DNA from: Sphingomonas alba
GTDB lineage: Bacteria > Pseudomonadota > Alphaproteobacteria > Sphingomonadales > Sphingomonadaceae
Assembly: GCF_023516555.1 (NCBI RefSeq)
Contig: NZ_JAMGBD010000002.1
Location: forward strand, 62,001-126,000
Length of the DNA: 64,000 nt
Reading direction: 5' to 3'
A program made the position numbers and the translations under genes. The notes below the pieces were generated by a model. The model did not search any database. It had not been told where the DNA came from and saw only the letters and a program-made list of their open reading frames with translations. Positions 46,542 to 54,031 of this stretch are shown piece after piece. Positions within the stretch are counted from its first letter, which is position 1. Every line of letters begins with the position of its first letter.

Positions 46542-46640
46542 CTAGGCGGCGATCAGCCCGTGGGCGCGCATCGCGCCCAGGATCGCATTAACCGTTCCGT
46601 CCGACGCATGATTGGCGATCGCCGGCTGCTGCGCCAACAT
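46542..46640 (-). CDS. Short peptide gene, second copy of a DUF2793-like C-terminus
   Basis: A 32-aa frame, ATG 46640 to TAG 46542, reading MLAQQPAIANHASDGTVNAI then LGAMRAHGLIAA, the ending of GTA tail proteins of the DUF2793 kind. GATCGGGG precedes the ATG. It overlaps the end of the portal-protein fragment in another frame, so the two join in a deletion junction. Compare 45531-45626. Confidence 0.45.
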   Translation of the reverse strand: MLAQQPAIANHASDGTVNAILGAMRAHGLIAA

Positions 46641-46887
46641 CCCCGATCACTCTTTTCGCCAGCCCAACCGCCGCCTCATCCGCGGCTTCAACCACCAGCC
46701 CGCCAAGCGCCCCGGCTACCAGCCGTACCGATCGCAAGCCGACCGGATTGGTCCGATAGACCTCGCGCATTTGCGCCTCGTAACCGCGTGCAAACCCCTC
46801 TTCATGCACACCCGCCAGCCACGGCGGCGGCGCATAAGCGCACGACACCGCGTCCGGCGCGCCCTTGCGCCCGAACCATCCAAACAT
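46588..46887 (-). pseudogene. Phage/GTA portal protein, N-terminal fragment
   Basis: A 99-aa frame whose first ~75 residues look like the N-terminus of an HK97-type portal protein: MFGWFGRKG, then FARGYEAQMREVYRTNPVGL and RSVRLVAGALGGLVVEAADE, the conserved 'NPV..RAVRLVA' core. The last ~25 residues (GDVGAAAGDRQSCVGRNG) are out of family, being the tail gene's sequence in the wrong frame. Normal portal proteins are ~400 aa, so over three quarters are missing. Good ribosome site (CAGGAGAAATCG) remains. Part of a GTA relic with the terminase genes at 48301-50108. Confidence 0.6.
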
Positions 46888-46926
46888 CGATTTCTCCTGA
46901 AAAGGCCGCCTGAAGCCTATGGTTAC

Positions 46927-47373
46927 CTATCGCCTCAGGGCCGCTTCTATTTGAGACGCAACCTCATGAAGCGTAGCCGCCAGTCGCGTTATCTCGGACA
47001 GCTTTTCTTGCGGGTCCGGATCGTAGCGCGAAACCAAGTATTCGCGTGTTTCCGTCATGCGCTTTAGATGATCAACGGTTCCCTTGCTCAGAATAAGCCC
47101 GGCTTCTTCTGCCATTTCGGCTCTAGCCTTGAAGTTGTGCGGTACTTTACGCAGCGATGCAGGCCGGAGGCCTTGAGTCCTGAGATACGCATCGAGGTAG
47201 AGTTCAACGCTCTGAATCACGACTAGCCTATAGGGCGAAAAGGATAGCGGCTTTCTCCGCCGCCCATTCTTTCGAAGCACGTCCGCCGCTTGCCGATATT
47301 CCGAGGCCAACCGCAGAAGCATTTGCGGCGTGGCTTCGTCACCTGGGTAAAACTTTTGTCCTTCGATCGACAT
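46927..47373 (-). CDS. HEPN-domain protein
   Basis: A 148-aa helical protein with the HEPN pattern: YRLVVIQSVELYLDAYLRTQ followed by LRKVPHNFKARAEMAEEAGL and MTETREYLVSRYDPD. HEPN proteins are often RNases or partners of nucleotidyltransferase toxins-antitoxins. The catalytic R-x4-6-H motif is not cleanly present (R-K-V-P-H is one residue short), so activity is doubtful. No MNT partner lies next to it; it sits between the portal fragment and a membrane-protein gene within the GTA relic. Confidence 0.6.
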   Translation of the reverse strand: MSIEGQKFYPGDEATPQMLLRLASEYRQAADVLRKNGRRRKPLSFSPYRLVVIQSVELYLDAYLRTQGLRPASLRKVPHNFKARAEMAEEAGLILSKGTVDHLKRMTETREYLVSRYDPDPQEKLSEITRLAATLHEVASQIEAALRR

Positions 47374-47415
47374 GGCGCCGCGTTATCAGCGCCGGCTCAA
47401 AATTCCCTTAAGCCA

Positions 47416-48243
47416 CTAACCAACACCCATGATCTGCCGCGCCGCATGGTGCCACCAGGGCGTGTCCCACAACCCGAACACCGCAACCGACAGCGGTATG
47501 TTGAGCGCAAGCCAGATGACATAGGCCGGATGCACCCAGCGGTTGCGGATGACGTCCCACAGGAACATCGGCGCGACCGCCACCAGCACCCAGACATCCG
47601 CCGACAGCGGGCTCACCGGCATCGTCGACCACAACCACGGAATCCGGTCGAACCCGGCCGGCAGCGCCATCGCCACCGCCAGGAAAATCATTCTCTTGTG
47701 CATGCCGGAATCCCGAATCCGCGCCGCCAGGGCAATCGCCATAAAGATCGCGAATGTGACTCCGATCCGTATCTGCAAAAGCAGGATGTCTTCCCAGATC
47801 CCGAGCGCGCCCTGCAGTTCCGCCTGCTTGCCTGCCGGAGCTGCCTGAGCGGCATCCCACAGCATATGGTACATGGTCGGTGCCAGGATGAAGCCGACCA
47901 CAACCAGTGCCGGCGCCAGCACCATCCCGGCCAGGCCAAGCCGCATGTGCTGCGCCTTTCGGCCCGTCGCCATCAGCCAGCTTTGCGCCAGCATCAGCAG
48001 CAGGAACGATCCCATCAGCACGGCATGCATGTGCAGCACGATCGGGAACGGCGCCCTTTGCCCGCTTTGCACCAGGCCGACCTTCATGATCGAATCCGGT
48101 ATGAAGCCGGCCAGCACGATGGCGATGAACCACACAGCCATGCCGACGAAGATCCAGCGGTCCACCGCATGCGCGCGCGGCGTTCCGGAAAGCGCATCGC
48201 GCCGTGCTTTTTGAATTGCTTGTGTGTCGGCCAAAGTCGCCAT
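47416..48243 (-). CDS. Multi-pass membrane protein of unknown function
   Basis: A 275-aa protein with about seven TM helices: WIFVGMAVWFIAIVLAGFIP, HAVLMGSFLLLMLAQSWLMA, RLGLAGMVLAPALVVVGFIL, IGVTFAIFMAIALAARI, MIFLAVAMALPAGF, VWVLVAVAPMFLWDVI, and a final helix. His residues lie at membrane borders (VLHMHAVLMG, RKAQHMRLGLAG, GMHKRM), as in DUF2306/cytochrome b-like proteins, so heme binding is possible but unproven. ATG 48243 follows a GGGGGCAGCC site. It is inserted between the terminase and portal remnants. Confidence 0.75.
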   Translation of the reverse strand: MATLADTQAIQKARRDALSGTPRAHAVDRWIFVGMAVWFIAIVLAGFIPDSIMKVGLVQSGQRAPFPIVLHMHAVLMGSFLLLMLAQSWLMATGRKAQHMRLGLAGMVLAPALVVVGFILAPTMYHMLWDAAQAAPAGKQAELQGALGIWEDILLLQIRIGVTFAIFMAIALAARIRDSGMHKRMIFLAVAMALPAGFDRIPWLWSTMPVSPLSADVWVLVAVAPMFLWDVIRNRWVHPAYVIWLALNIPLSVAVFGLWDTPWWHHAARQIMGVG

Positions 48244-48300
48244 GGCTGCCCCCTGCTGCCTGTCGCCTGCGGCCCTTCCGTATCACTCCTTGAACAAATG

Positions 48301-49632
48301 TTACAGCGCCCGCACGCGCGGCACGCTTGCACGCACCTGCGACAATTCGCTCATCGCCCAGACCATCGCGTCGGCGCGGTCCGGCGAGCGTGTCGGCCCG
48401 TCATATCCACCGCCGATCTGCAGGCCCGCCAACTCGTCCTCCAGTTCCGGAAATGCGCCCACGAACCACGCCCGCTTTGCCTCGAACAACAGCGCCACCG
48501 GCTCCGCCCGCGCGACCTTTCCTTTCGACGCATGAACCAGCTTCGGCGCCAGGCCGCTGTCCGCATTGCGCAGCACCTCCGTGATCATTGCCCCGCCATT
48601 ATTGGCTTCGGCAACGACCCTGTCCGCGCGCCATCTCGAAGCCGCAGCGGCGACCGCTCGCGCCCATCCGTCCGGGCTCAAGCCAAAGACGCTTTCGTCG
48701 GCCAGCACATAATATTGCTCGCCCGCCTTTGCGCAGACGACGATTCCGCAAGCATCTCCGCCTTGCCCTGAGTCCGACGAAGGGCCCGCCGGCGGATCGA
48801 CGCCGACCACCACCCGATCGAACCGCGACGGCATTTCGCAGCGGCAGGTCTCGATCAACGCTCGCGGCCACAAACTGCCCTCGACATCCTCGATCAGTTC
48901 GCCGTCCAGCTCCTGCCGGCCGATCCGTGTCTTCGCATAAGTTGCCATCATCACCTCGATGAACGCCTTTGGCAGCGACACATTGTCCTTGGTCCGGCCG
49001 CCCGTCGTCACGGTCCAGGCATCGTCCCTGATCCGTTTCAGCAAGCGGATCGGCCGCGGCGTCGTCGTCACCAGTGCGCGCGGCCTCGGCCCCGCCCTCA
49101 GCCCCATCTGCAAATTGGTCCAGGCCTCTTCGGCCTGCCGCCACTTCGCGAGCTCGTCACACCACGCAACGGAGAGCTCGGGCCCGCGCAATCCGTCCGC
49201 ATTGTCGCCCGAAAACAGCTGCGCGACGGTGCCCTTCGGCCAGATCAGCCTGCCCTTGCTCGGCTCCCATTTCACCCGCACCCTTTGTTTGCGCGCGATG
49301 CTCAGGATCCCACTCACGCCCTCGACCATGATGCTGCGCGCCTCGTCGATCGTCGCCGCGACCAAGGCGATGTGCTTCGGCACGCCTTGGGCCAAATTGT
49401 TAATCCACTCCGCCCCCGCGCGCGTCTTCCCGTATCCACGCCCGGCCATCATCAGCCACACGCGCCAGCCCTCGCCCAGCGGCGGCAACTGCCCTTCGTC
49501 CGCCCACATCTCGAAGGCGGCATCGAGCAACAAGACGCCGCGCGGCCCGCATTTCTCCAGGAAGTCGCGAAGCTCTTCCGGCGACATACGCAACATGGCC
49601 CGCGCCTCGGCAGGCCCCAGTGGCAACTTCAC
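48301..49632 (-). CDS. Terminase large subunit (gene transfer agent/phage type)
   Basis: A 443-aa DNA-packaging motor. The ATPase has Walker A MAGRGYGKTRAGAEW (63-70 for AGRGYGKT) and Walker B ELSVAWCDE (Asp159-Glu160); the C-terminal nuclease has VVVGVDPPAG and a late DRADAMVWAM segment with acidic residues. It appears full-length and intact. GTG 49632 overlaps the stop of the small-terminase gene (GTGA). In alphaproteobacteria this type heads the GTA cluster, but here no intact portal, capsid or tail genes follow. Confidence 0.9.
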   Translation of the reverse strand: MKLPLGPAEARAMLRMSPEELRDFLEKCGPRGVLLLDAAFEMWADEGQLPPLGEGWRVWLMMAGRGYGKTRAGAEWINNLAQGVPKHIALVAATIDEARSIMVEGVSGILSIARKQRVRVKWEPSKGRLIWPKGTVAQLFSGDNADGLRGPELSVAWCDELAKWRQAEEAWTNLQMGLRAGPRPRALVTTTPRPIRLLKRIRDDAWTVTTGGRTKDNVSLPKAFIEVMMATYAKTRIGRQELDGELIEDVEGSLWPRALIETCRCEMPSRFDRVVVGVDPPAGPSSDSGQGGDACGIVVCAKAGEQYYVLADESVFGLSPDGWARAVAAAASRWRADRVVAEANNGGAMITEVLRNADSGLAPKLVHASKGKVARAEPVALLFEAKRAWFVGAFPELEDELAGLQIGGGYDGPTRSPDRADAMVWAMSELSQVRASVPRVRAL

Positions 49633-50108
49633 GCCTCGTCGCGTTCCCGCAGCCGGTCCAACCGCGCAACGATGCGGTCCTTGGCTTCCTCATATTCGAT
49701 GTCGTCGACGGTCTCATCCGACAGCTTGGCCGTGTCGCGGTGCATCCGCAGCAGCGCCAGCGCCACCCTGTCGCTATATTCGCGCATCATCGTCTTGGTG
49801 CCATCGCGAGCGACGACGATCTTCTCGACGCCATGCAGTGAACGCTCCAGCAGCATCAGCTCAAGCTGGGCGTAACCGGTCGCCAGCGCATTGTCCCAAG
49901 CCGCCCGGAAGGACGCGTGCTTCGATCGCCTGTCATAGACAGAGCTGGTCGAAACCTTCGCCGTCTTCGCCGCCAGCTTGACGTTGCAGCATTCGGCCAG
50001 CGCGCGCAGGAACGCACCTTCCTTCGCCTTGGTCCAGCTACGGCACGACGCCCGGACCTTCCGCTTCCGACTTCCGCCTTCCAGGACGAGCCCGTCCGCC
50101 TTCGCCAT
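49629..50108 (-). CDS. Terminase small subunit-like DNA-binding protein
   Basis: A 159-aa basic protein just upstream of, and overlapping by four bases, the large terminase gene. Residues ~25-75 resemble the phage small-terminase helix-turn-helix (TKAKEGAFLRALAECCNVKL and KTAKVSTSSVYDRRSKHASF), followed by a long helix. ATG 50108 with GAAGGGCG upstream; a longer frame to 50234 adds a leader without a site. Recognises DNA for packaging in phages; here it is presumably a remnant partner. Confidence 0.75.
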   Translation of the reverse strand: MAKADGLVLEGGSRKRKVRASCRSWTKAKEGAFLRALAECCNVKLAAKTAKVSTSSVYDRRSKHASFRAAWDNALATGYAQLELMLLERSLHGVEKIVVARDGTKTMMREYSDRVALALLRMHRDTAKLSDETVDDIEYEEAKDRIVARLDRLRERDEA

Positions 50109-50243
50109 GCCGATCGCCCTTCCCGCAAAAGAAAAGCCGCCCGGATTTCTCCGTAGCGGCTCGCTGAACCCATTTTCCGACTGTTCATGGAAGTACCGAA
50201 GCAGCGTGACGATGTCAAGAACTATTTTACCCATTTGGTTTCT

Positions 50244-50372
50244 TCAGCGGTAAGCTGTCCACCGGATGCTGGCGACGAAGCCCAAGCCGCACAAGACGAA
50301 TACAGCGGGCCACTCCAGGCCGAAGAAATAAGCCGCGAGGAGTGCCGCCGTCACAATCGTGAAGGGCCGCAT
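50244..50372 (-). CDS. Small hydrophobic peptide (two membrane spans)
   Basis: A 42-aa frame MRPFTIVTAALLAAYFFGLE then WPAVFVLCGLGFVASIRWTA, with two potential TM helices. Its ATG lies two bases after the stop of the Cas2-like gene, so it may be translated by coupling, but no Shine-Dalgarno site is visible. Confidence 0.4.
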   Translation of the reverse strand: MRPFTIVTAALLAAYFFGLEWPAVFVLCGLGFVASIRWTAYR

Positions 50373-50374
50373 TG

Positions 50375-50647
50375 TCAGGAGTTCATATGAGCATGCAGCC
50401 ACTCCATGCCTTCCTTGCGCGCCTCGATCGACCAGTCGGCGTTCGGCAGAAGTTCGAGGACGGCGATCGATCCGCTGCCCCGAAAGGTGGCCTGCAGAAT
50501 CCTTCTTACAGCCTCGGCTGGGCCAGCCAGCTCTGCGAGCCAAACGGACTCTAGCAGGCGCCTCGCCTGCCATTTGAACATGAGCTGATGGCATTCTTCG
50601 TAATTGCGAGACGGATGCTCGTCATAGCTGATCACATACAAGGGCAT
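50375..50647 (-). CDS. Cas2-like / VapD-fold small protein (orphan)
   Basis: A 90-aa protein with a ferredoxin-like Cas2-type plan: strand MPLYVISYDEHPSRNYEECH with the early Asp, helix LMFKWQARRL, strand-turn LESVWLAELAGPAEAVRRIL, GSGSIAVLELLPNADWSI and a last helix. The Y-x-I-S-Y-D start and L-E-S-V-W-L strand are the shared features of Cas2 and of stand-alone relatives annotated as SinR-like. There is no cas1 and no CRISPR array in the window. ATG 50647 is where the fold begins. RNase or DNase activity is possible but not shown. Confidence 0.65.
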   Translation of the reverse strand: MPLYVISYDEHPSRNYEECHQLMFKWQARRLLESVWLAELAGPAEAVRRILQATFRGSGSIAVLELLPNADWSIEARKEGMEWLHAHMNS

Positions 50648-50738
50648 ACGCGCCTCCCCAGGACGCAACGATTCGGCATGGATATAATCTGCATGCTTGA
50701 TCTAGATTGCAAATCAGCTACGCAACATGGATCAGCGT

Positions 50739-50786
50739 GCCTGTGGGGGCAGGCCCGTCGGTCAGTTGCGTTCGACGGGCCTGTTT
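50739..50786 (+). terminator. Competing hairpins ending in a short T run (attenuator-like)
   Basis: Hairpin A: GCCTG (50739-50743) / CAGGC (50750-50754). Hairpin B: CAGGCCCGTCG (50750-50760) / CGACGGGCCTG (50773-50783), 11 perfect pairs with a 12-nt loop, followed by TTT. Both use 50750-50754, so only one can form at a time. No regulated gene is evident directly downstream. Confidence 0.4.
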
Positions 50787-50879
50787 CCAAGAAGTTGGGC
50801 CTCTTTTCATGAGCATCGCAATCCTGACGCAGGTTATTGCGCGTTCCGATGAACCGTCCCACGGTGGCGGTGCCTGAAG

Positions 50880-50958
50880 TAGCGTAAGGCCTTCTTCGTT
50901 TCTCCACTCGACCTAGCCTGCCGGCATCCCCCTCCTCCCTCGGACCGGCGGGCTTTTT
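50880..50958 (+). ncRNA. Candidate small RNA with anti-Shine-Dalgarno loop (CCUCCUCCC)
   Basis: A Rho-independent terminator on the plus strand: 10-bp stem (50915-50924 with 50945-50954) then T5. Its 20-nt loop contains CCTCCTCCC at 50931-50939, the signature loop of the alphaproteobacterial 'cuckoo'/CcsR-type small RNAs, which pair with ribosome-binding sites. No gene on the plus strand ends ahead of it, so it probably terminates its own short transcript; the 5' end given is approximate. Alternatively it is a plain terminator. Confidence 0.5.
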
Positions 50959-51006
50959 CTCGTCCGGCGATGTGCTAGACCGGCCCTGAACAGTGCCGGA
51001 GCGTCG

Positions 51007-52869
51007 ATGGAACGTCGCCTGTCAGCAGTCTTGTCCGCCGACGTCGTCGGTTACAGCCGCCTCATGGGCACGAACGAGGTCGCGACGCTGACCTTATTGA
51101 ACGAACGCCGCAGCGAGATCCTCGAGCCCGCCATCGCCACCCACAACGGCCGCGTCGTCAAGCTCACCGGCGACGGCCTGCTTGCCGAATTCGCCAGCGT
51201 TGTCGGCGCGGTCGAATGCGCGACGGGCATCCAGCAGCAGATGCGTTCGCGCAATGCCGACCTCCCGGAGGACCGCCGCATCGAAATGCGTATCGGCATC
51301 AACCTCGGCGACGTCATCGCCCAGGACGGCGACATCTACGGCGACGGCGTCAACCTCGCTGCCCGCATCGAAGGCGCCGCGCGCCCGGGCCGCGTTGCAG
51401 TATCGCAATCGGTCCGCGACCATGTCGGCAACAAGCTCGACGTCGAGTTCGAGGATCGCGGCAATCACGACCTCAAGAACATCGACCGGCCCGTACGGAT
51501 CTTCGAAGTCGTCGATGGATCAACCGCGCAGCCGGCAGGCAAGGCTGCTGCGGCAACCGCCACCGACGACAAGCCCTCCATCGCTGTTCTGCCCTTCAAC
51601 AACATGAGCGGCGACACGGAGCAGGACTATTTCTCGGACGGCATTACCGAGGACATCATCACCGATTTGTCCAAGGTCTCCGGCCTGTTCGTCGTCGGCC
51701 GCCACACCAGCTTCGCTTACCGTGGTGCGTCGGAAAACCTGGAAACGGTCGCACGCGACCTCGGCGTGCGCTTCATCCTCGAAGGCAGCGTCCGCAAAGC
51801 CGGCAACCGCGTCCGCATCACCGGCCAGCTCATTGACGGGGCAACCGGCGGTCATGTCTGGGCCGAACGCTACGACCGTGACCTCGACGACATTTTCGCC
51901 ATCCAGGACGAGATCACCCGGACCATCGTCGATCAATTGAAGGTCAAACTCTTCCCAGCCGAGAGCAAGGCCATAGGCCAGGCGCCAACCGACAATGTCG
52001 AGGCCTACAATCTCTACCTCAAGGGCCGGCATTACTTTCATAATGCGACCAAGCATTTCCTTGTCCTCGCGCGGCAGATGTTCGTTCAGGCAACTGAGCT
52101 CGACCCGAAATTCGCCCGAGCCTACGCAGGCATTGCCAACGTCGATTGCCGGAAGATCGGCTGGTACGGCGAAATCATCCCCGAGAAAGATATTCTCGCG
52201 GTCGCCGATCAGGCGCTGGCGCTGGATCCCAATCTCGCCGAGGCCCACGCGGCCCGCGCGGACGCACTCAGCTTCTTCGGTCATTTCGAGGAGGCCGAGG
52301 CTGCATTTGAACGAGCGCTCGAACTCGACCCGGATAGCCCCGACGTCAATCTGCTCTATGCGCGCTTCCGCGTCCGCAACAATGAGCACGACAAATGCAT
52401 TCCCCTGTTCGTCCGGGCGCTGGAAGTGAATCCGGACGATTTCACGTCGCCGCTAATGCTTCAATTCATCTTGCGCGCGCTCGGTCGAAAGGAAGAGTCG
52501 GAACTTTATGCCGAGCTTGGCATCAAGCGCGCCGAAGAAGCCATGCGACGTCATCCCGAAGCCTCACGCCCGGCCCAGCTGGTCGCACCGACGCTCGCCG
52601 GGTTGGGACGGACGGAAGAGGCAAAGGTCTGGCTGGAGCGGTCGATCTCGCTTGATCCCGACGACGGGCAAACGCTCTACAATGCGGCATGCACCTATTC
52701 GCAACTCGGGGAGACCGAGAAAGCGTTTGAAACGCTATATCGCTGGCTGCCGACGTCCGGACTCGAGAAGAAGCAGTGGCTGGTGATGGACAATGACTTC
52801 GATCCCATCCGCGATGACCCGCGCTTCGTTCAGCTCCTCGAAGATGTGAAGGCTTCCTTCGAGTCATGA
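51007..52869 (+). CDS. Class III adenylate/guanylate cyclase with FlgO-like and TPR domains
   Basis: A 620-aa soluble protein. Residues 1-165: class III cyclase domain with metal-binding Asp12 (LSADVVGYSRLM) and Asp57 (LTGDGLLAEF), and the INLGDVIAQDGDIYGDGVNL segment. Residues ~190-320: FlgO/TolB-N-like domain (SIAVLPFNNMSGDTEQDYFS, SFAYRGASENLETVARDLGV). Residues ~330-615: TPR repeats (LDPNLAEAHAARADALSFFG, LDPDSPDVNLLYARFRVRNN). The triple arrangement is common in rhizobia and sphingomonads; TPRs likely bind partner proteins. No TM segment. It overlaps the next gene by four bases. Confidence 0.92.
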   Translation: MERRLSAVLSADVVGYSRLMGTNEVATLTLLNERRSEILEPAIATHNGRVVKLTGDGLLAEFASVVGAVECATGIQQQMRSRNADLPEDRRIEMRIGINLGDVIAQDGDIYGDGVNLAARIEGAARPGRVAVSQSVRDHVGNKLDVEFEDRGNHDLKNIDRPVRIFEVVDGSTAQPAGKAAAATATDDKPSIAVLPFNNMSGDTEQDYFSDGITEDIITDLSKVSGLFVVGRHTSFAYRGASENLETVARDLGVRFILEGSVRKAGNRVRITGQLIDGATGGHVWAERYDRDLDDIFAIQDEITRTIVDQLKVKLFPAESKAIGQAPTDNVEAYNLYLKGRHYFHNATKHFLVLARQMFVQATELDPKFARAYAGIANVDCRKIGWYGEIIPEKDILAVADQALALDPNLAEAHAARADALSFFGHFEEAEAAFERALELDPDSPDVNLLYARFRVRNNEHDKCIPLFVRALEVNPDDFTSPLMLQFILRALGRKEESELYAELGIKRAEEAMRRHPEASRPAQLVAPTLAGLGRTEEAKVWLERSISLDPDDGQTLYNAACTYSQLGETEKAFETLYRWLPTSGLEKKQWLVMDNDFDPIRDDPRFVQLLEDVKASFES

Positions 52870-53375
52870 CTCCCGACCAGCGCAGGGTGGCCATCGGCGC
52901 CGCCAGCGGCATCATCTCCATGGCCGCCGCCATGTGGCTGCTGACCGCCATCCTGCCCCATGCCTATGCGCCAACCGCCGGCGACCGCCTTGCTTACGCG
53001 GCCGCCGCCAATGCCTGCGCCGCCATCGTCCTGTTCGCCATGGTCGTCGCCGTCGGCAATGCCCGCTTCCTCTCCGAAGCCATTGACCCGACCTTGCACA
53101 AGGAAAGCCAGAGGATGGAGGTCGATGGCCGCGTGGCCGACAACACGACCCAGCAATTCGTGATTTTCTGCGCCGCGACCCTGGGCCTCGCCGCTAACAT
53201 TTCCGAAGACCGCATCCACGTCATCACGGCTGCGGCAATCGTCTTCGTGGCCGCCCGCATCGCCTTCTGGATCGGCTATCGCATCCACCCGCTCTACCGC
53301 GCCTTCGGCTTCGCCTCGACCGCCTACCTCAACCTCGGCCTCATCCTCTCCGCGGCCTGGTTGGCGGTCCGCTAG
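52866..53375 (+). CDS. MAPEG-family membrane protein
   Basis: A 169-aa four-helix membrane protein: VAIGAASGIISMAAAMWLLT, YAAAANACAAIVLFAMVVAV, TTQQFVIFCAATLGLAANIS, and two C-terminal helices. The N-R-F ... E-x-T-Q/H motif of MAPEG proteins appears as NARFLSEA and DNTTQQFVIF. MAPEG members act in eicosanoid or glutathione metabolism in animals; bacterial roles are mostly unknown. ATG overlaps the cyclase stop (ATGA), so it is in the same operon. Confidence 0.75.
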   Translation: MTPDQRRVAIGAASGIISMAAAMWLLTAILPHAYAPTAGDRLAYAAAANACAAIVLFAMVVAVGNARFLSEAIDPTLHKESQRMEVDGRVADNTTQQFVIFCAATLGLAANISEDRIHVITAAAIVFVAARIAFWIGYRIHPLYRAFGFASTAYLNLGLILSAAWLAVR

Positions 53376-53390
53376 AACCGCGGAGCGGGA

Positions 53391-53990
53391 ATGACCGGGA
53401 TCGACCTCTTATTCCAGCTCTTCGCCTTGCTGCTGGGCCTGTCGATCGCGGAAATGCTGGTGGGTCTTGGCCGCAGCTGGCGGATCCGTTCGGGCGCCAC
53501 CAAGGCCGCCACCAAAATCCGCATCGGCTATCTCGTTCCGCTGCTTGGCCTGCTGGTCCTCTGCGACCAGACGCATTTCTGGGTCAGCGCTTATGGCATG
53601 CGCGACCATCTGACCTTCAGCTATTGGACGCTGCTCGTCATCCTCGCGATCGTCGGCGGCTATTTCATCCTCTCGACCTTCGTCTTCCCGGATGAACCGG
53701 CCGACTGGCCCGACTTCGACGATTATTACCTCGCCACCAACCGCACGGTCGTCGGCGGCATGTTCTTCGTCAATTTCCTGACGTTGCTGCACCTCGCCTA
53801 TCTCAGCATGCACGGGCTCGACGTCACCACCCTCCCGTTCGCCCAGTCATGGCCGTCGCTGGCGGCGGTCTTCCTCTATTTCCCCGGCCTCGTCGCACTC
53901 TGGTACGTCAAGTCGCCGCGCGCCAACGCCGCCCTGCTGACCTTCATGATCGCCCTCCTCGTCATCGCGGCGCTGGGCGCGGAATTATGA
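53391..53990 (+). CDS. Multi-pass membrane protein of unknown function
   Basis: A 199-aa protein with about five TM helices: DLLFQLFALLLGLSIAEMLV, IGYLVPLLGLLVLCDQTHFW, TLLVILAIVGGYFILSTFVF, GMFFVNFLTLLHLAYLSMHG, and the last LLTFMIALLVIAALGAEL. Acidic loop PDEPADWPDFDDYYLATNRT faces outside the membrane core. I recognise no family. It follows the MAPEG gene by 15 bases and so is likely the last gene of the cyclase operon. Confidence 0.75.
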   Translation: MTGIDLLFQLFALLLGLSIAEMLVGLGRSWRIRSGATKAATKIRIGYLVPLLGLLVLCDQTHFWVSAYGMRDHLTFSYWTLLVILAIVGGYFILSTFVFPDEPADWPDFDDYYLATNRTVVGGMFFVNFLTLLHLAYLSMHGLDVTTLPFAQSWPSLAAVFLYFPGLVALWYVKSPRANAALLTFMIALLVIAALGAEL

Positions 53991-53998
53991 TCGTCGCT

Positions 53999-54031
53999 AT
54001 ATTCCGGAAATGGCTGGAAAGCGGACATTGG
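53999..54031. repeat. Degenerate copy of the dispersed AATGTCCGC hairpin repeat
   Basis: ATTCCGGAAATGGCTGGAAA followed by GCGGACATTGG is a diverged copy of the repeat described at 61919-61950, directly after the 53391 gene. The following stretch to 54236 (about 200 bases) shows no gene. Confidence 0.45.

Larger units (their letters stand above)
50648..51006. other. Intergenic region with two hairpin elements
   Basis: 359 bases between the Cas2-like gene and the cyclase gene. I see no believable coding frame. It holds a pair of overlapping, mutually exclusive hairpins at 50739-50783 and a T-run hairpin with a CCTCCTCCC loop at 50915-50958, both described separately. The cyclase promoter presumably lies after 50958 or this region acts as its leader. 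Confidence 0.7.

Noticed and set aside
50588-50812. 74-codon plus-strand frame upstream of the small RNA
   Set aside because: Antisense to the Cas2-like gene at its start, no ribosome site, no protein-like pattern.
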